64,000 nt of DNA. It comes from an uncultured Collinsella sp. Lineage in GTDB: Bacteria > Actinomycetota > Coriobacteriia > Coriobacteriales > Coriobacteriaceae. The translations under genes were made by a program, and so were the position numbers. Shown here piece by piece: positions 54,103-64,000 of this stretch. The stretch spans positions 62,001 to 126,000 of the forward strand of contig CABRHS010000002.1 in NCBI GenBank assembly GCA_902470815.1, in the 5' to 3' direction. Below the pieces are notes generated by a model that searched no databases, was not told where the DNA came from, and worked only from the letters and a program-made list of their open reading frames with translations. The first letter of the stretch is position 1; every line of letters begins with the position of its first letter.

Positions 54103-55106
54103 CCGATCTCCACCGGTTCGTCGCCATACCAGGCCTGGACAGTAGCGATGTCGCGATTGACGGCGCAGATGAGGTCGTCAACCGAGTCGAAGGTGCGCGA
54201 TGGGCGCAGAAGCCGGTCGAACGCGATTGCCACGCGCTCGCCGTACAGGTCGCCGCGGTACCCGACGAGGTTCGCCTCGAGTCGGGCGGAGGCGATGGAG
54301 TCCGCGAACATGGGCGGGACCCCGACGTTGATGGCGGAGGGCCACACCTTGCCCCCCACCTGGGCGAATCCCGTGTAGACGCCGTCTGCGGGCATCTGCA
54401 TGCCGCCGGGGACCTCGATGTTCGCCGTGGGGAACCCCATGCCCGTGCCCTGCCCGCGGCCGGGCTTGACCACGCCGCGGACGAAGGGGCGGCGCCCAAG
54501 GTCGAGGGCCGCCTCTTCGACCCTCCCCCCGGCGATCATCGACCGGATCCGCGTGGCGGTGATGGGGCCCTGGGCGTCGCTGAGCAGCTCATGGCCCGTC
54601 ACGTCAACACCCCGACGGCAGCCCCATGCGCTCATGACGTCCACCGTGGAGGCGCCACGGGCGCCCAGGCGGAAGTCCGCGCCCACGTGGATGGCGCGCA
54701 TGTCCAGGTACGGGGCGAGCACCCCCTCGAAGAACCCGACATGGTCGAGGGCGGCAAGTTCACGCGTGAACGGCACGACCGCGACGCGTGCGCCGGAAAG
54801 CGCCAGTGCGCGCAGGCGGTCCTCCTTGACGGTGAGCTTGGGAGCGGGGCGGGCGCTCACCACCTCGTCTGGATCCGGGTCGAACGTCACGGCGACCAGC
54901 TCGACAGCGCGGCGGCCGGCGTCACGGGCGGCGCGGGCCAAAAGGTCCAGATGCCCGCGATGGACGCCGTCGAACGCCCCGATCGCGACCACGCACGGCA
55001 AGGGCTCGTTGGGCACGGGGTCCGATCCGACCTGAATGAGGTCCGCAGGGCGGGAAAGCCCCTCCTCGGAGAGGAAGTCATGGGCGAGCTCGGCGGCGGA
55101 GGGCAT
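54099..55106 (-). CDS. ribF: bifunctional riboflavin kinase / FAD synthetase
   Basis: 335 residues. The FAD synthetase nucleotidyltransferase domain has VAIGAFDGVHRGHLDLL and HVGADFRLGARGASTVD. The riboflavin kinase domain has GQGTGMGFPTANIEVPGGM, YTGFAQVGGKVWPSAINVG and EANLVGYRGDLYGERVAIAF. It makes FMN and then FAD. The ATG at 55106 has GGGAG upstream. truB precedes it, as in most bacteria. Confidence 0.95.
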   Translation of the reverse strand: MPSAAELAHDFLSEEGLSRPADLIQVGSDPVPNEPLPCVVAIGAFDGVHRGHLDLLARAARDAGRRAVELVAVTFDPDPDEVVSARPAPKLTVKEDRLRALALSGARVAVVPFTRELAALDHVGFFEGVLAPYLDMRAIHVGADFRLGARGASTVDVMSAWGCRRGVDVTGHELLSDAQGPITATRIRSMIAGGRVEEAALDLGRRPFVRGVVKPGRGQGTGMGFPTANIEVPGGMQMPADGVYTGFAQVGGKVWPSAINVGVPPMFADSIASARLEANLVGYRGDLYGERVAIAFDRLLRPSRTFDSVDDLICAVNRDIATVQAWYGDEPVEIG

Positions 55107-55162
55107 AATGGGGGCTCCCGGGTGCCCATCCCAGGCAGATGGGGACGCTCCAACCAGGCACG

Positions 55163-56113
55163 TCATCGGGCAACACCCTCGATGCCCTGGGGAAACACCG
55201 TCTCCATGCGCAGCAGGCCACCCTCCACACGGGCGACCGCGCGCAACAGGCCACCATGCGCGAGCGCGCACGGGCAGCCCTCGCGAAGCTCGGGCACGGA
55301 TGCCCCGGCAGGGGGCACAGGGCGCGCGGAGATGGCGCGGCCGTTCAGGACGGCGTCAGCCTCGTCGTCGGACAGACCGCGGACAGGCAGGCCGAGGACG
55401 CTCGCGGGGTCGAGCGCCGATGCGCGCGCGCGCTCTGGGGAGAGGTCCTCTATGCGCAGGCACATGCCGGACGTGATCGGGCCGGAGGCGGTCCGGCGCA
55501 GGTCGGCCACATGGGCGGCGCTCCCCGCGGCCCGACCGATGTCACGGGCGAGAGAGCGGATGTAGGTGCCCTTGCTCACGTCGAAGGAGGCGGTCCACAC
55601 GGCGTGGCCGTCCACCTCGTCCACCGCGACCAGGTCCGCCGCGTACACCTCCACGGCGCGCGCGGGAAGCTCGACGTCCTCGCCCGCGCGGGCGCGGCGG
55701 TAAGAGCGCACGCCGTTCACGGATATGGCCGAGTACGCGGGCGGGACCTGCTCCTGCTCACCCAGGAACTCGCGGAGGACCCCCGCCGCGAACATCGGGG
55801 AGAGCAGGTCGTCCTTCATGGGGGCGGTGCGCGTGGGTTCGCCCTCGGCGTCGTCCGTCGTGGTCTCGAAGCCGAACTTGATGCGGGCAAGATAGCGCTT
55901 GCGCTCAAGCGTGATGCGGCCGAGGAGGCGCGTGGCCTGCCCCACGCCGACGATCATCACGCCGGAGGCAAGCGGATCAAGGGTTCCGGCATGGCCCACG
56001 CGGCGCTCGTCGAGCGAGCGGCGCACCTTGGAGACGACGTCATGCGAGGTGATGCCCACCGGCTTGTCGACGGCGAGCAGGAGGTTGAGTTCACTGGGCT
56101 TGCGCTTGGCCAT
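55163..56113 (-). CDS. truB: tRNA pseudouridine-55 synthase
   Basis: 316 residues. The TruB start LLLAVDKPVGITSHDVVSKV and catalytic GHAGTLDPLASGVMIVG (Asp) are clear. PPAYSAISVNGVRSY, KGTYIRSLARDIG and a C-terminal PUA-like region follow. It modifies U55 in the T-loop of all tRNAs. The ATG at 56113 has AGAGG 5-6 bases upstream. Confidence 0.96.
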   Translation of the reverse strand: MAKRKPSELNLLLAVDKPVGITSHDVVSKVRRSLDERRVGHAGTLDPLASGVMIVGVGQATRLLGRITLERKRYLARIKFGFETTTDDAEGEPTRTAPMKDDLLSPMFAAGVLREFLGEQEQVPPAYSAISVNGVRSYRRARAGEDVELPARAVEVYAADLVAVDEVDGHAVWTASFDVSKGTYIRSLARDIGRAAGSAAHVADLRRTASGPITSGMCLRIEDLSPERARASALDPASVLGLPVRGLSDDEADAVLNGRAISARPVPPAGASVPELREGCPCALAHGGLLRAVARVEGGLLRMETVFPQGIEGVAR

Positions 56114-56188
56114 GCTGTCCTCTCGTGAATATGGGGCGCCGGGCGGCTCTCGCCGCCCGCACGCGAATGTCATTGCTGCCGAGGTGGG

Positions 56189-57154
56189 TTACAGGAGGGC
56201 CTCAAGCTTGGGAAGCGCAGCCGCGGCGGCCTGCGCGATCGTCCCGTGGAACGTGAACCCGGCAGCGGCGGCATGGCCGCCACCGCCCAACTCGACGGCG
56301 ATGCCCGAGATGTCGAGCTTGCCCTTGGAGCGGAGGTTGCCGCGGATGACCCCGGGCTCGCTCTCGCGAAGGAACAGGCAGAGCTCGGTGCCGCCCACCT
56401 GACGGACTATGTCAACCAGGCCATCGCATTCCGCGGGCTTCACACCGCATTCATCGAGGTCGCTCGCATAGGCATAGCTGAACGCGACCCTACCGCCGGA
56501 GCGCGTCTCGATCCGGCTCATCACGATGGACTCGAGGCGCAGGTACTCCAAGCGCTGGCTCTGATACACCTCGAGGGCGATGCGGGCCGGTTCGGCACCG
56601 GCATCAACCAGGCGCGAGGCGCAGGCGAACGCAGATGGGTTGGCGTTTTGGTACTGGAAGCGACCGGTGTCGGTCATGAGGCCCGTGAGCAGGCATGTCG
56701 CGATCTGGGGAGTGCACGGCCACCCGGTGGCGTCGAGCAGCTCCTCCACGAGCACCGCCGTGGCGGCGGCGGAGGTCACGCGGACGGTCGCGTCGCCGAA
56801 CTCCTCGCGCGTGGGGTGGTGGTCGATCACCACGCGGCCGAGCGCGCGCTTGGCCACCGCGGCGGAGTCCTCCAGGCGTTCAAGCGTGGGGACATCCACG
56901 GAGATGAACAGGTCGTAGACCTCCGTGTGGATAACGGCCGGCTCCAGGTCCCCGGCAAACGGCAGGAACCGATATACCCGCGGGATGGGGCCGTCGTCGG
57001 CGAGCAGGAAATCGACGCGCTTCTCGGGGAACTGCGCGCGGATGGAGGCGCCGAGGCCCAGAAGCGAGCCGAGGGCGTCACCGTCGGGATTGGTGTGACC
57101 GGAGATCGCGATGGTCTGGGCGCCCTCGATGCAGTCGATGACGCCCTCCCACAT
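56189..57154 (-). CDS. nrnA: DHH-family bifunctional oligoribonuclease/PAP phosphatase NrnA
   Basis: 321 residues. The DHH motifs are SGHTNPDGDALGSLLGLG, FISVDVPTLERL, VVIDHHPTREEFGD and GLMTDTGRFQYQN. The C-terminal DHHA1 domain has GNLRSKGKLDISGIAVELGG followed by GGHAAAAGF. NrnA degrades short RNAs and dephosphorylates pAp. The ATG at 57154 is the first plausible start, though its GGGGAGG lies about 13 bases away. It sits between rbfA and truB as in other Gram-positive bacteria. Confidence 0.92.
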   Translation of the reverse strand: MWEGVIDCIEGAQTIAISGHTNPDGDALGSLLGLGASIRAQFPEKRVDFLLADDGPIPRVYRFLPFAGDLEPAVIHTEVYDLFISVDVPTLERLEDSAAVAKRALGRVVIDHHPTREEFGDATVRVTSAAATAVLVEELLDATGWPCTPQIATCLLTGLMTDTGRFQYQNANPSAFACASRLVDAGAEPARIALEVYQSQRLEYLRLESIVMSRIETRSGGRVAFSYAYASDLDECGVKPAECDGLVDIVRQVGGTELCLFLRESEPGVIRGNLRSKGKLDISGIAVELGGGGHAAAAGFTFHGTIAQAAAAALPKLEALL

Positions 57155-57191
57155 ATCGGGCGTGGTGCTCCTCCCCAGGCAGGGGGACGTG

Positions 57192-57632
57192 CTACTCCTC
57201 ATCGACACCTTCCCCATCGGGGCCCTCGGCGGGCGCGCCATCGGGCTCGTCGGCCTCGACGGGATAGCCGAACTCGTCCTTCTCGACCGCGAGCGTGGCG
57301 GGGACGTTCTCGAGGGCGCGGGTGATGGCCTCGGCCTCGTCGGTCGAACGGTCGATCTTGAAGGCGAGCTCGGGGGTGACGCGCCAGTCGAGCGAATGCG
57401 CCAGCAGGCTGCGGATGCGGCCCTTGGCGGCGTTCAGCGTGGCAAGGACCTCCTCGTAGCGATCGCCCTCGCAGCTCACGTACACGCGGGCGAAGGAGCG
57501 GTCCTGCGAGACCTCGACACCGGTGAGCGTCACGAGCTCAAGACGGGGGTCGGCGATCTCGAACAAGAGGATGTAGCCGAGCTTCTCGCGAAGCTGCTCA
57601 CCGAGACGACGGGTCAACGGGGTCTGCTTCAT
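57192..57632 (-). CDS. rbfA: ribosome-binding factor A
   Basis: 146 residues. The KH-type RbfA domain is RRLGEQLREKLGYILLFEIA then DPRLELVTLTGVEVSQDRSF, with FARVYVSC and the C-terminal TPELAFKIDRSTDEA. An acidic tail (EADEPDGAPAEGPDGEGVDE) follows. It is a 30S maturation and cold-shock factor. It lies after infB, separated by a 150-base gap with a strong hairpin. Confidence 0.94.
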   Translation of the reverse strand: MKQTPLTRRLGEQLREKLGYILLFEIADPRLELVTLTGVEVSQDRSFARVYVSCEGDRYEEVLATLNAAKGRIRSLLAHSLDWRVTPELAFKIDRSTDEAEAITRALENVPATLAVEKDEFGYPVEADEPDGAPAEGPDGEGVDEE

Positions 57633-57669
57633 GTGACACCAGCTTTCTGACTAGCGGGGCATGTAACGG

Positions 57670-57701
57670 AGGGACAACGCGCCTCCTCGCGCGTTGTCCC
57701 T
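57670..57701. other. perfect hairpin between infB and rbfA
   Basis: GGGACAACGCGC (57671-57682) pairs exactly with GCGCGTTGTCCC (57689-57700), plus an outer A-T pair, around a 6-base loop. No T-run follows on either strand. It may be an RNA-processing or pausing site that lowers expression downstream of infB. Confidence 0.6.
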
Positions 57702-57782
57702 TCCTGTGCCCGCATGTTGCCATTGATTGCACATCATGCGCCCTCGTCCGGACGGAATGCGGCCGGGGCGCGGTGCGGCGGG

Positions 57783-60482
<2,700 letters not shown>

Positions 60483-60556
60483 ATCCTTCACCTACCTCTC
60501 ACGCACGTCGACGTGCGCATCTTCAATCAATCGGACTCGGGTGCGCGGCGCTCGGA

Positions 60557-61840
60557 CTAGATGAGGTCCTCGGCGTCCGCGAAGGCGTCGGAGTCGGCGC
60601 CGTCGAGGGCGTCGACGTCGTGCACGCCGCAGAAGCGGGAGCCCGGACGGGCCTGGTTGCGGCAGCGGATGCCGTCCTCGCTCACATGGGCGCAGCGCTC
60701 GGGCTCGAGATCGGCGGGCTCATCGTCGATCAGGTCCTCGACGGCCGGCTCGGGCGCGAGCGGGACGTTCTTGAGGATGTCGGCGGCGAGCGTCTCGCTC
60801 TTGATGTCGATGCGCCAACCGGTCAGGCGGGCGGCGAGGCGGGCGTTCTGGCCCTCCTTGCCGATGGCGAGCGAGAGCTGGTCATCGGGGACGATGACGC
60901 CGGCGTAGTTCTGCTCGGGATCCGTGAGCACGCGGGTCACCTTGGCCGGGGACAGGGCGTTGGCCACGTAGACCGCCGGGTCCTCGTCCCACAGGATCAC
61001 GTCGACGCGCTCACCGCGCAGCTCGCCCACGACGGCGCGCACGCGGCTGCCCTTGGGGCCCACGCAGGCGCCAACGGGGTCCAGGCGGTCGTCCAGGGAG
61101 TGGACGGCGACCTTGGAGCGCTGGCCGGGCTCGCGGGCGATGGATTTGAGCTCGACGGTGCCGTCGTAGACCTCGGGCACCTCCTGCTCGAACAGGCGAC
61201 GCATGAGGTCGGCATGGGTGCGGGAGATGACGATCGACGGGCGGGAGTGCTCGCCGCGCACCGGGGGAAGCGTGGAGTTGGGGTCGCGGACGTCGACGAT
61301 GACGGCCTTGAGGTGCTGGTTGTGCAGGTAGCGCTCGCCGTTGGGGCGCTCGTTGCGCTCCTCAGGGTACCGGCGCTGGTCGAAGTGCGGCAGCTCCGCC
61401 TCGACGCCCTCGCGGATCTTGACGATGGTGAAGTCGGGCGTGGACTGCAGGACGGTACCGTTGATGAGGTCGCCCTTGCGGCCGGAGAACTCCTCGTAGA
61501 TCTGCTCGCGGGCGGCGTTGCGCACGATGGCGTTGATCTCGGCCTTGGCGGTCTGGGCGGCGAGGCGGCTCACGTCCTTGGGCGTGACGTCGATCTCCTC
61601 GTACTCGGTGAAGTTGCCCTCCTCGTCCATGGAGTCGTCGATGGGCTCAAGGCGATACACGTAGATCTTGCCCGTGGCGCGGTCGATGGTGACCTTAGCA
61701 CCCCAATCGAGCTTGAGGACCTTGGCGTAGGTCTCGGCAAGCGCGGCCTCCAGACGGTCGAGCAGGTAGAGCTGGTCGACGTGCTTCTCCTGGCACAGAA
61801 GCATGAGAGCTTCCATCATGGTCATATCGGCGTCAGCCAT
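60557..61840 (-). CDS. nusA: transcription factor NusA with extra C-terminal zinc-like motif
   Basis: 427 residues. The N-terminal RNA polymerase-binding domain is [20 protein letters not shown]. The S1 domain ([20 protein letters not shown]) and two KH domains ([40 protein letters not shown]) are intact. The last 45 residues add an acidic linker and [20 protein letters not shown] then FCGVHD, a C-x8-C-x10-C-x2-H arrangement resembling small zinc motifs. It regulates pausing, termination and antitermination. The ATG at 61840 has AAGGGAAG 7 bases upstream. The ylxR gene that normally follows nusA is missing; infB is next. Confidence 0.95.
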   Translation of the reverse strand: MADADMTMMEALMLLCQEKHVDQLYLLDRLEAALAETYAKVLKLDWGAKVTIDRATGKIYVYRLEPIDDSMDEEGNFTEYEEIDVTPKDVSRLAAQTAKAEINAIVRNAAREQIYEEFSGRKGDLINGTVLQSTPDFTIVKIREGVEAELPHFDQRRYPEERNERPNGERYLHNQHLKAVIVDVRDPNSTLPPVRGEHSRPSIVISRTHADLMRRLFEQEVPEVYDGTVELKSIAREPGQRSKVAVHSLDDRLDPVGACVGPKGSRVRAVVGELRGERVDVILWDEDPAVYVANALSPAKVTRVLTDPEQNYAGVIVPDDQLSLAIGKEGQNARLAARLTGWRIDIKSETLAADILKNVPLAPEPAVEDLIDDEPADLEPERCAHVSEDGIRCRNQARPGSRFCGVHDVDALDGADSDAFADAEDLI

Positions 61841-61842
61841 GG

Positions 61843-62337
61843 TTACTTCCCTTCCTTCACGCCCTTGAAGTCGAAGACCGGCTTCAAGGTGCACTTCCTC
61901 ACATCGTCATAGGAGATGGTGACGGCGTCCTCGCCCTCGGGCTGGATGGTCACCGCGGTCTCGTCGGCCTGGGCGATGACGCCCTTGTACGAACGGCGGC
62001 CCTCCATGGCCGTGGTGGTGAGCTCGACCTCCTCGCCCTGGAAGCGGGCGAAGTCGGATGGGCGGCGCAGGGGGCGCTTCATGCCCGGGGAGCTGACCTC
62101 GAGCGTGTAGGCGGTCGCGATGGGATCCAGGGCCTCGACGGTGTCGGACACCCAGGCGGTCTGGGCGGTGACCTCGTCGAGGTTGATGGGGTCGCCCTCG
62201 AGCTTGTCCAGGCGCACGCGGATGCACGGGGCCTTGGTGGCGCCGACGACCTCGACATCGACCACATCGATGCCGTGCAGGACCGCCTGCTCCTCCAGGG
62301 CGTCGATGATGTCCTGCTCCAGCTTGCTCTTGACCAT
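61843..62337 (-). CDS. rimP: ribosome maturation factor RimP
   Basis: 164 residues. The RimP N-terminal domain (LEQDIIDALEEQAVLHGIDV) is followed by LEVSSPGMKRPLRRPSDFAR, the family signature, and an SH3-like C-terminal domain ending in VFDFKGVKEGK. It assists 30S assembly. The ATG at 62337 has AGAGG 6 bases upstream. It is first in the rimP-nusA-infB cluster and ends 2 bases before nusA. Confidence 0.95.
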   Translation of the reverse strand: MVKSKLEQDIIDALEEQAVLHGIDVVDVEVVGATKAPCIRVRLDKLEGDPINLDEVTAQTAWVSDTVEALDPIATAYTLEVSSPGMKRPLRRPSDFARFQGEEVELTTTAMEGRRSYKGVIAQADETAVTIQPEGEDAVTISYDDVRKCTLKPVFDFKGVKEGK

Positions 62338-62356
62338 GTGACACCTCTCTTTCATG

Positions 62357-62388
62357 AAAAGGGAGCGCGGGCGAACCCGCACTCCCTT
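62357..62388 (-). terminator. intrinsic terminator in the leuS-rimP gap
   Basis: On the minus strand AAGGGAGTGCGGG pairs with CCCGCGCTCCCTT around a TTCG tetraloop with one mismatch, followed by TTTTC. It can end leuS transcription, and it also lies between the candidate rimP promoter (62413-62442) and rimP, so it may attenuate the rimP-nusA operon. Confidence 0.85.
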
Positions 62389-62412
62389 CACGTGACAACT
62401 TCATTTAGGGTG

Positions 62413-62442
62413 ACTATAGCACATCCCCAGTATATGGGGCAA
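62413..62442 (-). promoter_or_regulatory. candidate rimP-nusA operon promoter
   Basis: The minus strand has TTGCCC (62442-62437), an 18-base spacer and TATAGT (62418-62413). CCCC/GGGG flank a small palindrome in the spacer. Transcription would start near 62406, upstream of the hairpin at 62388-62357. Confidence 0.5.
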
Positions 62443-62472
62443 TTTTGATGCCCGGGCACCCTGTCCGCCGGC

Positions 62473-64000
62473 CTACTTCACCACAAGATTTACAAGTTTG
62501 CCGGGGATGCAGATGGCCTTGACGACCGTCTTTCCCTCGAGGTGCCTGGCCACGGCTGCCTCGGCGGCGGCCTGCATGGCCTGAGCGTCGGCGCCGGCGG
62601 GGACCATCACGCGCGCGCGCATCTTGCCGAGCACCTGGACGGCGATCTCAACCTCGTCGGCGGCCGCCTCGGACACGTCGAACTCGGGCCAGGGCGCGGT
62701 GTAGACGCTCCCCTCGCGGCCGAGCGCCGCGTGCCACAGCTCCTCGCAGGCGAACGGGCAGATCGGGGCCAGGACCGAGACGATGTCGCAGGCGACGAGC
62801 GCGGTCAGGGCGGCGTCGCGATCGGCCGCCGGCACGGCGTTGATGTAGGCGCTCGCGGCGTTCACAAGCTCCATCATCGCGGAGATGGCCGTGTTGAACT
62901 GGCCGCGGTCGAAATCCTCGGTGCACTTGGCGAGCGTGCGGTGGCGCTCGCGGTAGAGCTCGAGCGCGGGCTTGGACAGTGCCGCCTTGTCAAGGGCGGA
63001 TGCGTCGCCGGCGGTCTCGGCGAGCTGCCAGACGATGCGCCAGGCGCGCTTGATGAAGCGGTTGGCACCCTCCACGGCGTTGGGGTCCCAGTCGAAGTCC
63101 TTCTCGGGTGGGGCGATGAACAGGATCGCCAGACGCATGGTGTCTGCGCCGAAGGGCTCGATGACCGAGCTCGGCGGGACCACGTTGCCCTTGGACTTGG
63201 ACATGGTGTCGCCGTTCTCGTCCTTCACCATGCCCTGGCACAGCAGGTTGGTGAAGGGCTCGTCCACGTCGATCAGGCCCATGTCGCGCAGGGCCTTGGT
63301 GAAGAAGCGGCTGTAGAGCAGGTGCAGGATCGCGTGCTCGATGCCGCCGATGTAGTTGTCGACCGGCATGAAGCGGTTCGCGGCCTCGCGCGAGAACGGC
63401 AGCTCGGTGTTGTGCGGGTCCGTGTAGCGCAGGTAGTACCAGCTGGAGCACGTGAAGGTGTCCATGGTGTCCGTCTCGCGACGGGCGGGCGCGCCGCACA
63501 CGGGGCAAGTGGTCTCGTAGAAGTCGCGACACTCGGCGAGCGTCTCGCCCGCGGTGAGGTCGAGGTTCTCGGGCAGCATGACCGGCAGCTGGTCCTCCGG
63601 CACGGGAACGATGCCGCAGTGCTCGCAATGGATGGCCGGGATGGGGTTGCCCCAGTAGCGCTGACGGGAGATGAGCCAGTCGCGCAGGCGGTACTGGACG
63701 GAGCGCCTGCCGGTGCCGGCGGCCTCGAGGTCGGCCACGATGGCGGCCTCGCCCTCGGAGTGCTTGCCGCCCGTCATGCCGGTGTACTTGCCGGACTGCA
63801 CGAGCCTGCCCTCGCAGGTGAGCGCCTCGTCCCAATCGACGGAGGTCACGCGCGTGACGCGCTCGCGTTTAAGGTCCTCGTAGAGCGGATCGTCCTCGGA
63901 GAGGATGATGGGCACGATGGGCAGGTCGTACTTCTTGGCGAAGTCGAAGTCGCGCGCGTCGCCGCAGGGCACGGCCATGACGGCGCCGGTACCGTAGTCG
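62473..64000 (-). CDS. leuS: leucyl-tRNA synthetase, C-terminal part (runs off the right edge)
   Basis: 509 codons are visible, lacking the N-terminus. The edge begins in the editing (CP1) domain at [17 protein letters not shown]. Landmarks are [20 protein letters not shown], zinc-like CEHCG and CPVCG, and KMSKS as [11 protein letters not shown]. The anticodon-binding region ([20 protein letters not shown]) and C-terminal domain ([19 protein letters not shown]) follow. It charges tRNA-Leu. Its stop is 85 bases before the terminator hairpin. Confidence 0.96.
   Translation of the reverse strand, partial: DYGTGAVMAVPCGDARDFDFAKKYDLPIVPIILSEDDPLYEDLKRERVTRVTSVDWDEALTCEGRLVQSGKYTGMTGGKHSEGEAAIVADLEAAGTGRRSVQYRLRDWLISRQRYWGNPIPAIHCEHCGIVPVPEDQLPVMLPENLDLTAGETLAECRDFYETTCPVCGAPARRETDTMDTFTCSSWYYLRYTDPHNTELPFSREAANRFMPVDNYIGGIEHAILHLLYSRFFTKALRDMGLIDVDEPFTNLLCQGMVKDENGDTMSKSKGNVVPPSSVIEPFGADTMRLAILFIAPPEKDFDWDPNAVEGANRFIKRAWRIVWQLAETAGDASALDKAALSKPALELYRERHRTLAKCTEDFDRGQFNTAISAMMELVNAASAYINAVPAADRDAALTALVACDIVSVLAPICPFACEELWHAALGREGSVYTAPWPEFDVSEAAADEVEIAVQVLGKMRARVMVPAGADAQAMQAAAEAAVARHLEGKTVVKAICIPGKLVNLVVK

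Overview
The window is a 64 kb stretch of high-GC bacterial chromosome. It is almost entirely core (housekeeping) genes packed on the minus strand, with one small protein gene and one tRNA on the plus strand. The gene families suggest an actinobacterium of the class Coriobacteriia (Collinsella-like). It has an actinobacterial integration host factor (mIHF) next to gmk and rpoZ. It also has Firmicutes-like traits: a pyrR-led pyr operon with pyrK, a ComEA/ComEB/ComEC set, a SigB-type sigma factor and an ileS T-box with a transcription terminator. The taxonomy is inferred from gene content and order, not from a search.

Layout, low to high coordinate (genes read right to left): partial mtaB and two tandem dnaJ genes, the second with membrane segments (0-3 kb); comEB and a broken PIN-domain toxin gene (3.2-4 kb); lepA-dusB-hemW (4-8 kb); recN-nadK-tlyA-xseB-nusB-Asp23-efp-pepP (8-14.5 kb); an aroB-like gene that lacks the catalytic residues, then aroK, a YqeG-type HAD gene, mltG, ruvX and alaS (14.6-21 kb); a stress module of DUF948-like protein, degenerate anti-sigma factor, SigB and AI-2E family membrane protein (21-24.3 kb); rarA, dgt and a prepilin peptidase (24.4-27.8 kb); a plus-strand membrane protein gene converging on a glycosyltransferase gene (27.8-29.6 kb); rluD-lspA and ileS with its T-box (29.7-34.7 kb); a lower-GC patch with DUF3784 and DUF523 genes (34.7-35.8 kb); rpsT, holA, comEC, comEA and thiI (35.8-42.2 kb); rpoZ-gmk-mihF (42.2-43.3 kb); the pyrimidine operon pyrR-B-C-K-D-F (43.5-48.9 kb); an SGNH hydrolase gene and tRNA-Asn (49-50.4 kb); and the long translation/replication cluster rimP-nusA-infB-rbfA-nrnA-truB-ribF-dnaG-rpoD (50.6-62.3 kb), with partial leuS at the right edge.

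Many neighbours overlap by 1-17 bases or share stop and start bases (TGA inside ATGA, TTGA or TAATG), so translational coupling appears to be the rule. Transcript boundaries are marked by hairpins. Several sit in 5' leaders rather than after genes: ileS T-box, pyrR leader, rimP leader, and the comEA ribosome-binding site. This suggests heavy use of attenuation.

No insertion sequence, prophage, CRISPR array or rRNA was seen. The most unusual items are the membrane-anchored DnaJ, the catalytically dead AroB fused by overlap to AroK, NusA with an extra C-terminal zinc-like motif and no adjacent ylxR, an intergenic repeat family at three loci, the degenerate anti-sigma factor with a SigB-like promoter, and a ribosome-binding site built into a terminator stem in front of comEA.
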